Source: Methylobacillus rhizosphaerae
Lineage (GTDB): Bacteria > Pseudomonadota > Gammaproteobacteria > Burkholderiales > Methylophilaceae
DNA: 64,000 nt
NCBI RefSeq assembly: GCF_900187985.1
Contig: NZ_FZOA01000006.1
Location: forward strand, 124,001-188,000
Direction: 5' to 3'
Below, one piece after another: positions 17,257 through 26,882 of this stretch. The position numbers and the translations under genes are program-made. Under the pieces are notes generated by a model that had not been told where the DNA came from, made no database searches, and worked only from the letters and a program-made list of their open reading frames with translations. Numbering within the stretch: the first letter of the stretch is position 1; each line of letters begins with the position of its first letter.

Positions 17257-17562
17257 ATGAAACAGACAATCCTAATACTGGCTTTCACGACACTGTCCGC
17301 GCCATTCCTGATGGCACAGGCGCAAGCCGCCAATCTCAGCCCGCTCAACATACAAGCTGATACACGGGTTTCGGAAACAGTAGTGGTAGCGTCATCCAGG
17401 AATGCAGCCGTTGCCAACAACAACCGGCCGCACCCTAAGTATAGCTTTAACATCAATCGCATCAATACTTCTGCCGAACAGGCAGACCGCAACCGGGGCA
17501 AGCATTTCATTTATACCACTCACCCCAAGACTGGTTTCAGGATCAAGCGCTATGTAGGTTAA
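17257..17562 (+). CDS. small secreted hypothetical protein
   Basis: A 101-residue protein with a clear signal peptide (MKQTILILAFTTLSAPFLMA, cleavage expected after QAQA) and a polar, basic mature part (NRPHPKYSFNINRIN, KHFIYTTHPKTGFRIKRYVG). No family recognised. The start at 17257 has an AGGAG site 8 bases upstream. It lies 61 bases after the channel gene and before a terminator, so it may be the fourth gene of the efflux operon. Confidence 0.7.
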   Translation: MKQTILILAFTTLSAPFLMAQAQAANLSPLNIQADTRVSETVVVASSRNAAVANNNRPHPKYSFNINRINTSAEQADRNRGKHFIYTTHPKTGFRIKRYVG

Positions 17563-17582
17563 CCAGCAAACGCTCTGTAGCA

Positions 17583-17612
17583 AGCCCGGCCTGACACAGG
17601 CTGGGCTTTTTT
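17583..17612 (+). terminator. terminator after the efflux operon
   Basis: The stem AGCCCGGCCTG with CAGGCTGGGCT (one mismatch), loop ACA, runs into six T residues at 17607-17612. It ends the efflux operon and abuts the 3' end of the convergent arsR-family gene. Confidence 0.88.
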
Positions 17613-17943
17613 ATTGCTCATTGGATATTGATGCAGACAAGCAGATGGTCTTGAGTACAGCATTAAGGACACCGGGGAATTTCTCTTCGATTTCGGCAAG
17701 CCGCAGTGAATTCAAGTGCTCCTTGCCATCAATCACGGTTTCCACGATGCCAGCAGCGCGCAAAATCTTGAAATGGTGCGACATACTGGATTTAGGCCGG
17801 TTCAGGTCCAACTCGCCACACGTCATCTGCCTGCCAGCCTGGGCCAGCCGCCCGACAATCTCAATGCGTGCCGGGTCCGAGAGAGCGTACATGATATCTG
17901 TCAGCTCAACCTGGTCAATCGGGGGATGTTTAATTTGCCTCAT
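17611..17943 (-). CDS. ArsR-family winged-helix regulator
   Basis: A 110-residue repressor-type protein with the ArsR fold: LTDIMYALSDPARIEIVGRLAQ, recognition region CGELDLNRPKSSMSHHFKILRAAGIVETVIDGKEH. No metal-binding CxC motif of the arsenic or cadmium sensors is visible near the recognition helix; the only nearby Cys is in MTCGELD, so the inducer may be an organic or redox signal. It is divergent from a XenA-type reductase, and the region between them contains a long perfect palindrome, so it most likely controls that gene and itself. The start at 17943 lacks a strong ribosome site; a TTG at 17949 is the alternative. Confidence 0.88.
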   Translation of the reverse strand: MRQIKHPPIDQVELTDIMYALSDPARIEIVGRLAQAGRQMTCGELDLNRPKSSMSHHFKILRAAGIVETVIDGKEHLNSLRLAEIEEKFPGVLNAVLKTICLSASISNEQ

Positions 17944-17968
17944 GGACAAAATTTATCATAGCCGTTAC

Positions 17969-18040
17969 TATGTTTCCATAGTTCGAATATTTTGGAACTA
18001 TGGAAACATACCCAGATACGATCAGGGAAATGTTTCCATA
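17969..18040. promoter_or_regulatory. palindromic operator between arsR-type gene and xenA
   Basis: Two perfectly complementary 16-base arms (TATGTTTCCATAGTTC at 17969-17984 and its complement at 17995-18010) are separated by 10 bases. A third copy of the TGTTTCCATA core occurs at 18031-18040 in the leader of the reductase gene. The place and symmetry are those of an ArsR-family operator. The third site may act as an auxiliary operator or roadblock. Binding is inferred. Confidence 0.75.
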
Positions 18041-18071
18041 TTCACGCATCACTATTGAAAAAGGAAAAAGC

Positions 18072-19178
18072 ATGGCAGACCTGTTTTCTTCATATCGCTT
18101 AAAAAATGTGGAATTGAGAAACCGCATTGCAATACCTCCCATGTGCCAGTATATGGCGATTGATGGTGTAGCCAATGACTGGCACAAGGCGCATTACGCA
18201 ACCCTGGCGCGTGGCGGCAGCGGACTGGTCATCGTGGAAGCAACTGCCGTTGCCCCGGAAGGACGCATCACCCCGCATTGCCTGGGCTTATGGAATGATG
18301 ACCAGGCCGAACAACTGCGCGAGATTGCCGCCGCCATCAAGGCAGCCGGTGCTGTGCCCGGTATTCAGATTGCCCATGCGGGACGCAAGGCCAGCGCCAA
18401 TATCCCCTGGGAAGGCGATGACCATATTCCCGCGAACGATGTGCGGGGCTGGCAGACCATAGCTCCCTCAGCCAAGGCATTTGGCAGCTTGTTGCCGCGT
18501 GTCCCAACAGAAATGACTGTCGCGGATATCCTGCGTGTTCAGCAAAACTTTGTCGATGCCGCCAGCCGTGCTGTGGATGCAGGGTTTGAATGGCTGGAGC
18601 TGCACTTTGCCCACGGCTATCTGGCACAGAGCTTCACGTCCACTCACTCCAACCTGCGTAATGATGAATATGGCGGCAATGCTGAAAACAGGGGTCGCTT
18701 CGCTAGTGAGACACTGGCTGCAGTGCGCAAGGTCTGGCCAGAAAAACTGCCGCTGACTGCACGTTTTGGGGTATTGGAATTTGACGGACAGGATGAGCAA
18801 ACCTTGAATGAATCCATCCAGTTAGTCAACCAATGGAAACAGCTCGGCCTGGATATGCTGAGTGTCAGCATAGGCTTCAGCACGCCAGAAGCCAGGATTC
18901 CATGGGGCCCTGCATTCCTGGCGCCAATTGCCCAGCGCGTACGTAATGAAGCCGGCATCCCGGTTTCATCGGCATGGGGGTTTGGCGCGCCAGACCTGGC
19001 TGATCAGGCTATCCGCAATGAGCAGCTGGACCTTGCCATGATAGGCCGTGCACACCTGGAAAACCCCAATTGGAGCTATCAGGCCGCCAAGGAACTGCAC
19101 AAGGATAATCCTGCCTGGGTGCTGCCTGCCCCGTATGCACACTGGCTGTCTCGCTACAGCGACCCAAGACAGCGTTAA
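18072..19178 (+). CDS. xenA: old yellow enzyme, XenA/YqjM type ene-reductase
   Basis: An FMN-dependent NAD(P)H oxidoreductase that reduces activated C=C bonds and, in relatives, nitro compounds. The 368 residues match the XenA pattern throughout: RNRIAIPPMCQYMA with the redox-tuning Cys, HYATLARGGSGLVIVEATAVAPEGRITP, IQIAHAGRKAS, EWLELHFAHGYLAQSF with the substrate-binding His-Ala-His region, YGGNAENRGRF, and a C-terminal WVLPAPYAHWLSRY. The ATG at 18072 has AAAGGA upstream; a longer in-frame reading would start inside the operator and is unlikely. Its probable regulator is the divergent ArsR-type protein, suggesting induction by electrophiles or thiol stress. Confidence 0.93.
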   Translation: MADLFSSYRLKNVELRNRIAIPPMCQYMAIDGVANDWHKAHYATLARGGSGLVIVEATAVAPEGRITPHCLGLWNDDQAEQLREIAAAIKAAGAVPGIQIAHAGRKASANIPWEGDDHIPANDVRGWQTIAPSAKAFGSLLPRVPTEMTVADILRVQQNFVDAASRAVDAGFEWLELHFAHGYLAQSFTSTHSNLRNDEYGGNAENRGRFASETLAAVRKVWPEKLPLTARFGVLEFDGQDEQTLNESIQLVNQWKQLGLDMLSVSIGFSTPEARIPWGPAFLAPIAQRVRNEAGIPVSSAWGFGAPDLADQAIRNEQLDLAMIGRAHLENPNWSYQAAKELHKDNPAWVLPAPYAHWLSRYSDPRQR

Positions 19179-19298
19179 TCCGAACCGGCCTGGCAACAGC
19201 TCCGAACAGCGGCCAGGCCGCTCATTGCAGGGTGCATGCAATTACAGCAGTATGATTTAGAATATCTATTGATCACTCAATACCGGGGCACAGGATTC

Positions 19299-19931
19299 AT
19301 GTCATCACCTTTACAGCTATACGTCGATGCACGCTTCATCAGTCCATTCGCCATGTTCGCCTTTGTTGCATTGCATGAAAAATCATTGCCCTTCGAATTG
19401 ATCACGGTTGACCTTGCTCAACAGGCACAACATGCGCCGGATTATATCGCCAGGTCACTGACCAATCGTGTCCCCACCTTGAGCCATGGTGATTTCCACC
19501 TGTCTGAATCATCCGCCATCACGGAATATCTGGATGCAACCTTCCCTGGCACAGACCTGTATCCACGCGACATTCCCTCTCGTGCACGAGCACTGCAGGT
19601 CCAGGCCTGGTTGCGTACCGACCTGATGCCACTTCGCCAGGAGCGAAGCACCGATCATGTTTTCTACCGTACTGCCTCTACCATGCCGCTGTCCCCGGAA
19701 GCCAGCCAGGCCAAGGATAAATTATTGCGTATTGCAGCAACATTGCTGCCCGCCGGTCACGATTACCTGTTCGGCGACTGGTCAATTGCCGATACTGAGC
19801 TGGCGCTGATGCTGAACCGGCTGGTGCTGGGCGGAGACCCCGTTCCCGAGCATCTGGCAAGCTATGCCACACACCAATGGCAGCGCCCTTCCGTGCAACA
19901 ATGGCTTACGTTGCCCAGGCCGGCACTGTGA
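19299..19931 (+). CDS. glutathione S-transferase, YfcF type
   Basis: A 210-residue GST with an N-terminal thioredoxin-like domain (LQLYVDARFISPFAMFAFVALHEKSLPF) including the SESSAITEYL glutathione-binding motif, and a helical C-terminal domain (VQAWLRTDLMPLRQERSTDHVF, FGDWSIADTELALMLNRLVL, YATHQWQRPSVQQWL). The wording is very close to E. coli YfcF, which has GSH transferase and peroxidase activity. It follows xenA on the same strand after 120 bases and may belong to the same detoxification group. Confidence 0.92.
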   Translation: MSSPLQLYVDARFISPFAMFAFVALHEKSLPFELITVDLAQQAQHAPDYIARSLTNRVPTLSHGDFHLSESSAITEYLDATFPGTDLYPRDIPSRARALQVQAWLRTDLMPLRQERSTDHVFYRTASTMPLSPEASQAKDKLLRIAATLLPAGHDYLFGDWSIADTELALMLNRLVLGGDPVPEHLASYATHQWQRPSVQQWLTLPRPAL

Positions 19932-19971
19932 GCCTCATTTTCACCAGTCAATTTTGGGAACCTGATTACCA

Positions 19972-20760
19972 ATGAGCATCACCGCAGCACAACTGGCAGA
20001 ATTCCAGGTCTTTGCCGAACAACTGGCTGATACTGCCGCCGCTACCATCCTGCCTTACTTCAGGCAGCCACTCACTGTCACCAACAAAAGCGATCATCAC
20101 TTCGACCCCGTCACCCAAGCGGACAAGGCGGCCGAGCGTGCCATGCGTGAACTGATCCGCCAGCATTATCCCCACCATGGCATTCTGGGTGAGGAAGAGG
20201 CGGCCTATCATGGAGAAAGTGAGGTCACCTGGGTGCTGGACCCGATTGATGGCACCCGGGCATTCATGACTGGCCTGCCACTCTGGGGAACGTTGATAGC
20301 CCTCAATGATGGAGAAAAACCGATACTGGGCCTGATGGACCAACCCTACACCCGTGAACGCTATGTCGGCACCCAAGCTTACAGTACAGGTAATGGCCTC
20401 CGCCTCAAGACCCGGGCCTGTAACAGCCTGGCCACGGCAAGACTGATGTGCACGACGCCAGATATGTTTGATGCAAAACGCAGACAGGCTTTTGATGATG
20501 TAGCCGCCTCAGCCCAACTGGTACGTTTCGGCGGTGATTGCTACGCCTATTGCATGCTGGCATCCGGATTTGTAGATGTCATTATTGAAGCCGACCTCAA
20601 GCCTTATGACGTACAGGCACTGATTCCCATTATCGAGGGTGCCGGCGGCATTATCACTTCATGGGATGGCAACACTGCACAGCATGGCGGTACAGTGCTC
20701 GCCTGTGGCGACCCAGAACTGCATGCGCATATACTGGAAAAACTGCGTCATGCCGCCTGA
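19972..20760 (+). CDS. hisN: histidinol-phosphatase, inositol monophosphatase family
   Basis: Dephosphorylates histidinol phosphate, the penultimate step of histidine synthesis in organisms without the HisB phosphatase domain. The 262-residue protein carries the metal-binding motifs of the Mg-dependent IMPase family: DPVTQADKAAER, GILGEEE, WVLDPIDGTRAFMTG and, near the end, KPYDVQALIPIIEGAGG. The FGGDCYAYCMLASGFVDV segment is typical of HisN. A broader inositol- or sugar-phosphatase role cannot be excluded. It overlaps the following acetyltransferase gene. Confidence 0.88.
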   Translation: MSITAAQLAEFQVFAEQLADTAAATILPYFRQPLTVTNKSDHHFDPVTQADKAAERAMRELIRQHYPHHGILGEEEAAYHGESEVTWVLDPIDGTRAFMTGLPLWGTLIALNDGEKPILGLMDQPYTRERYVGTQAYSTGNGLRLKTRACNSLATARLMCTTPDMFDAKRRQAFDDVAASAQLVRFGGDCYAYCMLASGFVDVIIEADLKPYDVQALIPIIEGAGGIITSWDGNTAQHGGTVLACGDPELHAHILEKLRHAA

Positions 20761-21286
20761 TGTATGCCTGATAGAATGTAACGAAGAAGAACATGGAGAG
20801 GCCATCCGGGGCATCCTGAACGAGGCTATCCTCAATTCCACAGCGCTGTACGATTACACTCCCCGCTCTCCAGCAACCATGGCCGCCTGGTTTGCTGCCA
20901 AACGCGAAGCAGGCCACCCAGTCATCGGGATTGCAGACCCTCACAGCGGCACACTGCTTGGCTTTGCCACCTGGGGCGCATTCAGGTCATTCCCGGCATA
21001 CAAATACACGGTCGAACACAGCCTCTATATTCACTCGTCCTATCGCGGATCAGGCCTGGGTAAGTTATTACTCACAAACATTATCCAGCGCGCACAACAG
21101 GCACAAGTACATGTGATGGTCGCGTGCATAGATACGGCCAACAGTGCCAGTATCAACTTGCACCTATCCGCAGGTTTTGTACATGCGGGTACATTCAGGC
21201 AGGTAGGTTTCAAATTCGGACAGTGGCTGGATGTCGCGTTTTACCAGCGACAACTGACAACACCAGCTCACCCCGCTGACGGCTAA
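20750..21286 (+). CDS. GNAT acetyltransferase, phosphinothricin-acetyltransferase-like
   Basis: A 178-residue GCN5-type N-acetyltransferase. The acetyl-CoA loop is YRGSGLGKLLL; FVHAGTFRQVGFKFGQWLDVAFYQR is the typical end of the PAT/MddA group, which acetylates phosphinothricin, methionine sulfone/sulfoximine or similar amino acids. The start (20750) lies within the last codons of hisN, giving an 11-base overlap and likely translational coupling. Confidence 0.87.
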   Translation: MPPDVCLIECNEEEHGEAIRGILNEAILNSTALYDYTPRSPATMAAWFAAKREAGHPVIGIADPHSGTLLGFATWGAFRSFPAYKYTVEHSLYIHSSYRGSGLGKLLLTNIIQRAQQAQVHVMVACIDTANSASINLHLSAGFVHAGTFRQVGFKFGQWLDVAFYQRQLTTPAHPADG

Positions 21287-21310
21287 TCGGCTCCCATCGC
21301 AGCCCAACGG

Positions 21311-22207
21311 TTAACCATTCAGTATGATTCCTCCATTAGGGTGAATCACCTGACCAGTCATATACGATCCATCATTGGAGGCTAGTAGCACGTAAGTGGG
21401 CGCTACCTCACTTGGCTGCCCAGGCCTTCTCAGCAAGGTGTCTTGGCCGAAATGCTCCACCTCTCTGGCAGAAAAACTGGCAGGGATCAACGGAGTCCAG
21501 ATCGGCCCGGGCGCAATCGCATTCACCGTAATATTCCGGTCTCCCAGGCTGATTGCCAGGGAACGGGTAAATGCCACAATCGCCCCCTTAGTGGCTGAAT
21601 AGTCGATCAAGGAAGGGTTTCCCTTATAAGCCGTCACAGAAGCAGTATTGATGATCCGTGAGCCGGGGCTTAACAATGGCAAGGCCACTTTGGTCAGGTA
21701 GAACATGGAAAAGATATTGGTCCGGAAAGTATGCTCCAGTTGCGCCGCGCTGATATCCTCGAAGCTCGATTGCACATACTGCTGCCCTGCATTATTGACC
21801 AGGATATCCAGGGTACCGAACTCGCTCACGGCTTTCATGATGAGTTCCTCGCAGAATTCCGGATCACTGACATCGCCCTTGACCGCCACTCCCCTGCAAC
21901 CCTGCTGATGAATCAACGCCAGCGTTTTCTCCGCGTCCTCCTGCTCATCATCCGATAAATAATTAATGACAATATCCGCGCCCTCGACAGCAAAATGAAC
22001 GGCCACTGCCCTTCCTATCCCACTGTCCCCTCCGGTAATGACTGCCACCTTGCCTTTCAACTTCTCGCTGCCTTGATAAGCCGGATCAATATATTGCGGC
22101 CTGGGATCCATCGCGGCTTCCCTGCCCGGTTGAGTATCCTGGTGCTGGGGCGGTTGGTCCATATGGCGATGGTCACGTTCCCGTGCCAGTTCGTGGTTCA
22201 GAATCAT
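21311..22207 (-). CDS. short-chain dehydrogenase/reductase, YghA-type
   Basis: An NAD(P)-dependent SDR of 298 residues with the N-terminal extension typical of YghA/stress SDRs (QPPQHQDTQPGREAAMDPRPQYIDPAYQGSEKLKGK). The cofactor loop is TGGDSGIGRAVA, NNAG is present, the catalytic Tyr/Lys lie in YSATKGA, and the end is NGGIILNG. The substrate is unknown. The ATG at 22207 has AAAGGAG upstream. It lies 79 bases downstream of a KGG-repeat gene on the same strand, a pairing common in general stress regulons. Confidence 0.9.
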   Translation of the reverse strand: MILNHELARERDHRHMDQPPQHQDTQPGREAAMDPRPQYIDPAYQGSEKLKGKVAVITGGDSGIGRAVAVHFAVEGADIVINYLSDDEQEDAEKTLALIHQQGCRGVAVKGDVSDPEFCEELIMKAVSEFGTLDILVNNAGQQYVQSSFEDISAAQLEHTFRTNIFSMFYLTKVALPLLSPGSRIINTASVTAYKGNPSLIDYSATKGAIVAFTRSLAISLGDRNITVNAIAPGPIWTPLIPASFSAREVEHFGQDTLLRRPGQPSEVAPTYVLLASNDGSYMTGQVIHPNGGIILNG

Positions 22208-22286
22208 GATGATCTCCTTTAGTCTCGCTCTATGGGATTGCATCTGGAAAGGAGTGGAACACTCCACTCCCTGACACACTGACTAA

Positions 22287-22544
22287 TTACCGGCCACCGG
22301 CCCGCGAAGCACGACCGCCTTTACTGCCAGCTTTCTGCGCCTCCTCTGAACTGAACTCATGTGCAGTGCCTTTTTCATGCGCAATCCTTCCTCCCTTTTT
22401 TCCGGCCTCACGCGCCGATTGGGAGTCAAACTCATGCGCAGTGCCCTTGGCATGGGCCGCCTTTCCTCCCATGCTGGCAATTTCCCTTTGCTTTTGCGCG
22501 TCCATGGAAGCAAAACCACGGTTCGAAGTATTTGGGTAAGTCAT
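22287..22544 (-). CDS. KGG-repeat stress protein (YciG/con-10-like)
   Basis: An 85-residue hydrophilic protein with three repeats built on the theme GGKAAHAKGTAHEFDS, KKGGRIAHEKGTAHEFSS and SKGGRASRAGGR. This is the stress-induced KGG motif of YciG, GsiB and Neurospora con-10. Such proteins are thought to protect against desiccation, acid or osmotic stress. AGGAG lies ahead of the ATG. It is probably co-regulated with the following SDR gene. Confidence 0.92.
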   Translation of the reverse strand: MTYPNTSNRGFASMDAQKQREIASMGGKAAHAKGTAHEFDSQSAREAGKKGGRIAHEKGTAHEFSSEEAQKAGSKGGRASRAGGR

Positions 22545-22772
22545 GACATTTCTCCTGTCTTAAAGATAAAAGCCTGTCCAGTCAGTCACTGTAAAGGTCA
22601 GTTCATCTTAAAAATCACAGGCGCAATGCTTAATCCCCTGCCGTCCGATTAGGGTGTAGGAATGTAGTAACGATAGACAGCACAATATGTCAGGATCGCA
22701 TCAGACTCACTAGCAATGAGCCACCGGGAGAAAATATTCTCGTGAAACTACTCTACTTGGCTTACCCTGCTT

Positions 22773-23996
22773 TTAACGATAAGTCTTATAGATATTCCAC
22801 AGCACCACGTTGCCCACCAGCATCACCAACATCACGCTAGCATACAGCGTACCATTGCCAAGAATCACAGGCACGACGAAAGCCGAGAGCAGCACGAAAA
22901 TCAAGGATTGGATAAAAGCTTGTACAGAGGCTGCCGTCCCCCGGCTTTGTGGAAACAGATCCAGTGCCAACATCATGGCGGCAGGCATCATCAAGGTAAG
23001 ACCAAAGGTATACAGCAAGACAGGGACAACAGCCATCGGCATGCTTGGCTCAGTCAACAGGTTATAAAGCACATTGAAACCCGCCGCCACGCCCATGATG
23101 AGATGACTGCTGTTGATCATGGCATGATTGGAGACTCTTCCCGTGAGTCGCGTTGCCAATGCGGAACCAGCAATCAGACCTATCACGATAGGAATAAACA
23201 ACCAGCCAAATTGCAGCGATGACATATGCATGACCTTGAAGATAAAGTCATGTGAACCGCCGACATACACCAGGAATCCTCCAAACCCTGTTGCAATGCA
23301 GCCAGACAACGCCAGAAATCTTGGCTCCCGGAAAATGCCAATATAGTTACCAAGGATGGACTTGAGCGCAAACTGCTGGCGACTGTGTGGAGGCAAGGTT
23401 TCGTCTATGCTCACAAAACACAATAACAGGATCAAGATGCCCAGCCCGCTGAGGAGAAAGAAACTGGATTGCCAGGGAAAATACTGGTGCAGCCAGCCAC
23501 CCAGTAACGGGGCAATGGCCGGGGCAATCCCGAACAACATCGTAATCTGCGCAATCAGCCGTTGTGCCTGGACACCGGCAAACTTATCCCGGATAACAGC
23601 CTGCCCCACCACCGTACCAGCGCCAACAAACAATCCTTGCATGCCTCTGTAAACCAATAAGCTGGAGAAATTATCCGTCATGGCACACAAAAGCGAGGCG
23701 ATGATGAATCCTGACAGGGAAACCAGAATCACAGGCCTGCGGCCGAAACTGTCTGAAAGCGCGCCATGGAACAGCATCATCGCGGTAAAGGTAAACAGAT
23801 AGACCGTCAGGCTTTGCTGCGCCTGCGCCTGGCTGATAGCAAAGTGGGCTTCCATATCCGGGAAGAACGGAAAATAAGTATCTGTCGTGAATGGTCCCAG
23901 CATGGCTAGACATGCCAGCGCAAGCACCAAGGCCAGCATGGGGGAATGATCTTTTTTTATCGGCAACCCCGATACAGCCATGGATGAGTCTTTCAT
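22773..23996 (-). CDS. MFS multidrug exporter, Bcr/CflA family
   Basis: A 407-residue, twelve-helix drug:proton antiporter. The opening helix with LGPFTTDTYFPFFPDME is the Bcr/CflA hallmark (Asp in TM1), followed by the MFS loop HGALSDSFGRRPVILVSL and motif C region GAGTVVGQAVIRDKFAG. Substrates of relatives include bicyclomycin, chloramphenicol and sulfonamides; the substrate here is unknown. It stands alone. Confidence 0.91.
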   Translation of the reverse strand: MKDSSMAVSGLPIKKDHSPMLALVLALACLAMLGPFTTDTYFPFFPDMEAHFAISQAQAQQSLTVYLFTFTAMMLFHGALSDSFGRRPVILVSLSGFIIASLLCAMTDNFSSLLVYRGMQGLFVGAGTVVGQAVIRDKFAGVQAQRLIAQITMLFGIAPAIAPLLGGWLHQYFPWQSSFFLLSGLGILILLLCFVSIDETLPPHSRQQFALKSILGNYIGIFREPRFLALSGCIATGFGGFLVYVGGSHDFIFKVMHMSSLQFGWLFIPIVIGLIAGSALATRLTGRVSNHAMINSSHLIMGVAAGFNVLYNLLTEPSMPMAVVPVLLYTFGLTLMMPAAMMLALDLFPQSRGTAASVQAFIQSLIFVLLSAFVVPVILGNGTLYASVMLVMLVGNVVLWNIYKTYR

Positions 23997-24087
23997 TATT
24001 CCAACAAATATCGGTTCAATGTATCACATTTCGATACACTAATCCATACCTTGAGCTCAGCAGCCTCCAAGAGGAGGCTATATTGAT

Positions 24088-24282
24088 TTATTTCTGCCCC
24101 CGCACTGACTCAAGGCTCCCAAAAAGATGCTTGAGCCTGCGCGTCTCGCTGTCATCATTCTTGATTGTGACACTAAGCAGAATATAGACCGCCAGGTTAA
24201 CAGGCAGCGCCAATACACCGGAGGTGACTCCCCAAGGCAAGGATGCTGAATGGAATATTCCAAGAAAAATGTCGTTTGCAAT
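24088..24282 (-). pseudogene. C-terminal remnant of a transporter, probably SSS family
   Basis: An open stretch of 64 codons with no start. It encodes ASLPWGVTSGVLALPVNLAVYI followed by a polar tail KNDDSETRRLKHLFGSLESV. It reads like the last membrane helix and tail of a sodium:solute symporter, similar in layout to the end of the complete symporter at 26879-28360. An in-frame stop is reached at 24283 before the IS5 copy begins, so decay is not due to this IS alone. The family call is tentative. Confidence 0.45.
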
Positions 24283-24346
24283 TCAGTTCGAGACTCTCAC
24301 CTGATTCAAATCAGTCACTTGCAAATAATATCGCAAAATCATTTAC

Positions 24347-25550
<1,204 letters not shown>

Positions 25551-25630
25551 AGTTTGCAACTCAAAATGATATTGAACAGGTTTTTTGCAATGAAATTCGA
25601 GATTTAACTAAACATATGTTTTTTAGAGAA

Positions 25631-25801
25631 TTAATTACCCCTTGGACTTAAACGCTCTTCTGCATTTTCCCACTGCAGAAATCGTTTCAAAGCGTCTGAA
25701 GTGGGTAGCTGAGCCCAAAGTACATTGCATCTATCCATCCCTAACAGGCAATCTAGATAAAAAATAATCGATTGATGGGATTCGGAAGCAAGTCTATTCA
25801 A
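25631..25801 (-). CDS. possible small ORF after the aldoxime dehydratase gene
   Basis: A 56-codon reading frame with protein-like composition (SESHQSIIFYLDCLLGMDRCN, then VLWAQLPTSDALKRFLQWENAEERL). It starts 13 bases after the oxd stop with TTG at 25801; an internal ATG gives 35 residues. No family recognised. It could be a genuine last cistron, or the tail of a gene eroded when this region was rearranged. Confidence 0.3.
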   Translation of the reverse strand: MNRLASESHQSIIFYLDCLLGMDRCNVLWAQLPTSDALKRFLQWENAEERLSPRGN

Positions 25802-25814
25802 GTGAGTGGGCTAG

Positions 25815-26882
25815 TTAAGCAAGTTGCAGTAATCCAGTGGAGGGGTGGCAATTGATGTACTCAAAGTACTGTTCATCAGCAGCCATCACTGCGACTTCGT
25901 GATACGTGGTCAAACGAGCCTCACTACCAAGCTTGCTCATGTATTCTTGTGCTGCGGCAAATATCTTTAGGTGGGTTTGATGACTGGATGCCCATTTCTC
26001 TAGTGCATCTAGTCCGCTCCAATAGCTCAATCCATAACTCTGCCTGGCGATATATCCATCCTCACAAAGCAAAGTAACGAACCGGTTGCTGTAACAGCCG
26101 ATCTCCAAACCTTGCTCACTTAAATACCCCATCCCTTGCACTAGGCTTGGAAGGATGACTTTTTGATACAGAGCAATCTCAGTCTGATCTGCGTTCTCCC
26201 AGTTTTGCCCAGACCTGATCAAGCACATATAGTCATGAGGAACGACAAGCTTTCGCTTAGCGTTGTCATGTTTAGATACCACAGAAGGTAATCCGACTGA
26301 GGCCAAAGAATCATATTGAGCGGCAGGAATGCGATGACGCATGGCTCCCCAATAAGCGTGCTCTTTGATTTCTCCACTCATGGCATCTGCCAGATTGCCC
26401 AGACTTTGAAATTCTGGGGTCGCATAGTGGGTTTCAAAGAAGTCAATTTTTGGCATAAAGACTTCTTTGAAATATCCTACGCCATCCTCTTCCCGCTGAT
26501 TCGACTCCCACCAACCTTGCACAAGATCACTCGCGCACCAATGCTGATAAGCCATTACCGAATCCCAAAATAGCGCAAATATATGGGTTTCATATTCGTC
26601 CCCATCAACTCCTTTCGCTTGATCAACGTATAAGGGGCCACTGGCCAAGCTGACAAGTTCCTCTACCGATATCGCTGCAGCCTTCAAGGCTTTGCGATTA
26701 CCCTCTGGTCGCAGCTGAATTCCGAGATAACACATCACGACCTGGTTGATATCTTTGCTGAATCTAGCCACATAAGTGGGATACGGCGGTGGTTCTGCAC
26801 TGCTCCTGAAAGGACATAGCCCTGGTTTACGCAAGTGTTCTGGAATCGCAGACTCAAGTTCTCTGTGATCGGTGGTGCTCAT
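25815..26882 (-). CDS. oxd: haem aldoxime dehydratase (phenylacetaldoxime dehydratase family)
   Basis: Dehydrates aldoximes (R-CH=N-OH) to nitriles using ferrous haem b that binds the substrate nitrogen directly. The 355-residue protein matches the OxdRE/OxdB family end to end: SAIPEHLRKPG, YPTYVARF, GYFKEVFMPKIDFFETHY, MSGEIKEHAYWGAMRHRIP, LIRSGQNW, IGCYSNRFVTLL, LSYWSGLDALEKWASSHQTHLKIF, ADEQYFEYINCHPSTGLLQ. By alignment in the head, His304 (HQTHLKIF) is the proximal haem ligand (OxdRE H299), Ser224 (IRSG) matches S219, His328 (TTYHEV) matches the catalytic H320, and Arg182/184 matches R178. All key residues are kept, so activity is likely. Its start overlaps the symporter stop (ATGA). No nitrilase or nitrile hydratase gene is adjacent. 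Confidence 0.93.
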   Translation of the reverse strand: MSTTDHRELESAIPEHLRKPGLCPFRSSAEPPPYPTYVARFSKDINQVVMCYLGIQLRPEGNRKALKAAAISVEELVSLASGPLYVDQAKGVDGDEYETHIFALFWDSVMAYQHWCASDLVQGWWESNQREEDGVGYFKEVFMPKIDFFETHYATPEFQSLGNLADAMSGEIKEHAYWGAMRHRIPAAQYDSLASVGLPSVVSKHDNAKRKLVVPHDYMCLIRSGQNWENADQTEIALYQKVILPSLVQGMGYLSEQGLEIGCYSNRFVTLLCEDGYIARQSYGLSYWSGLDALEKWASSHQTHLKIFAAAQEYMSKLGSEARLTTYHEVAVMAADEQYFEYINCHPSTGLLQLA

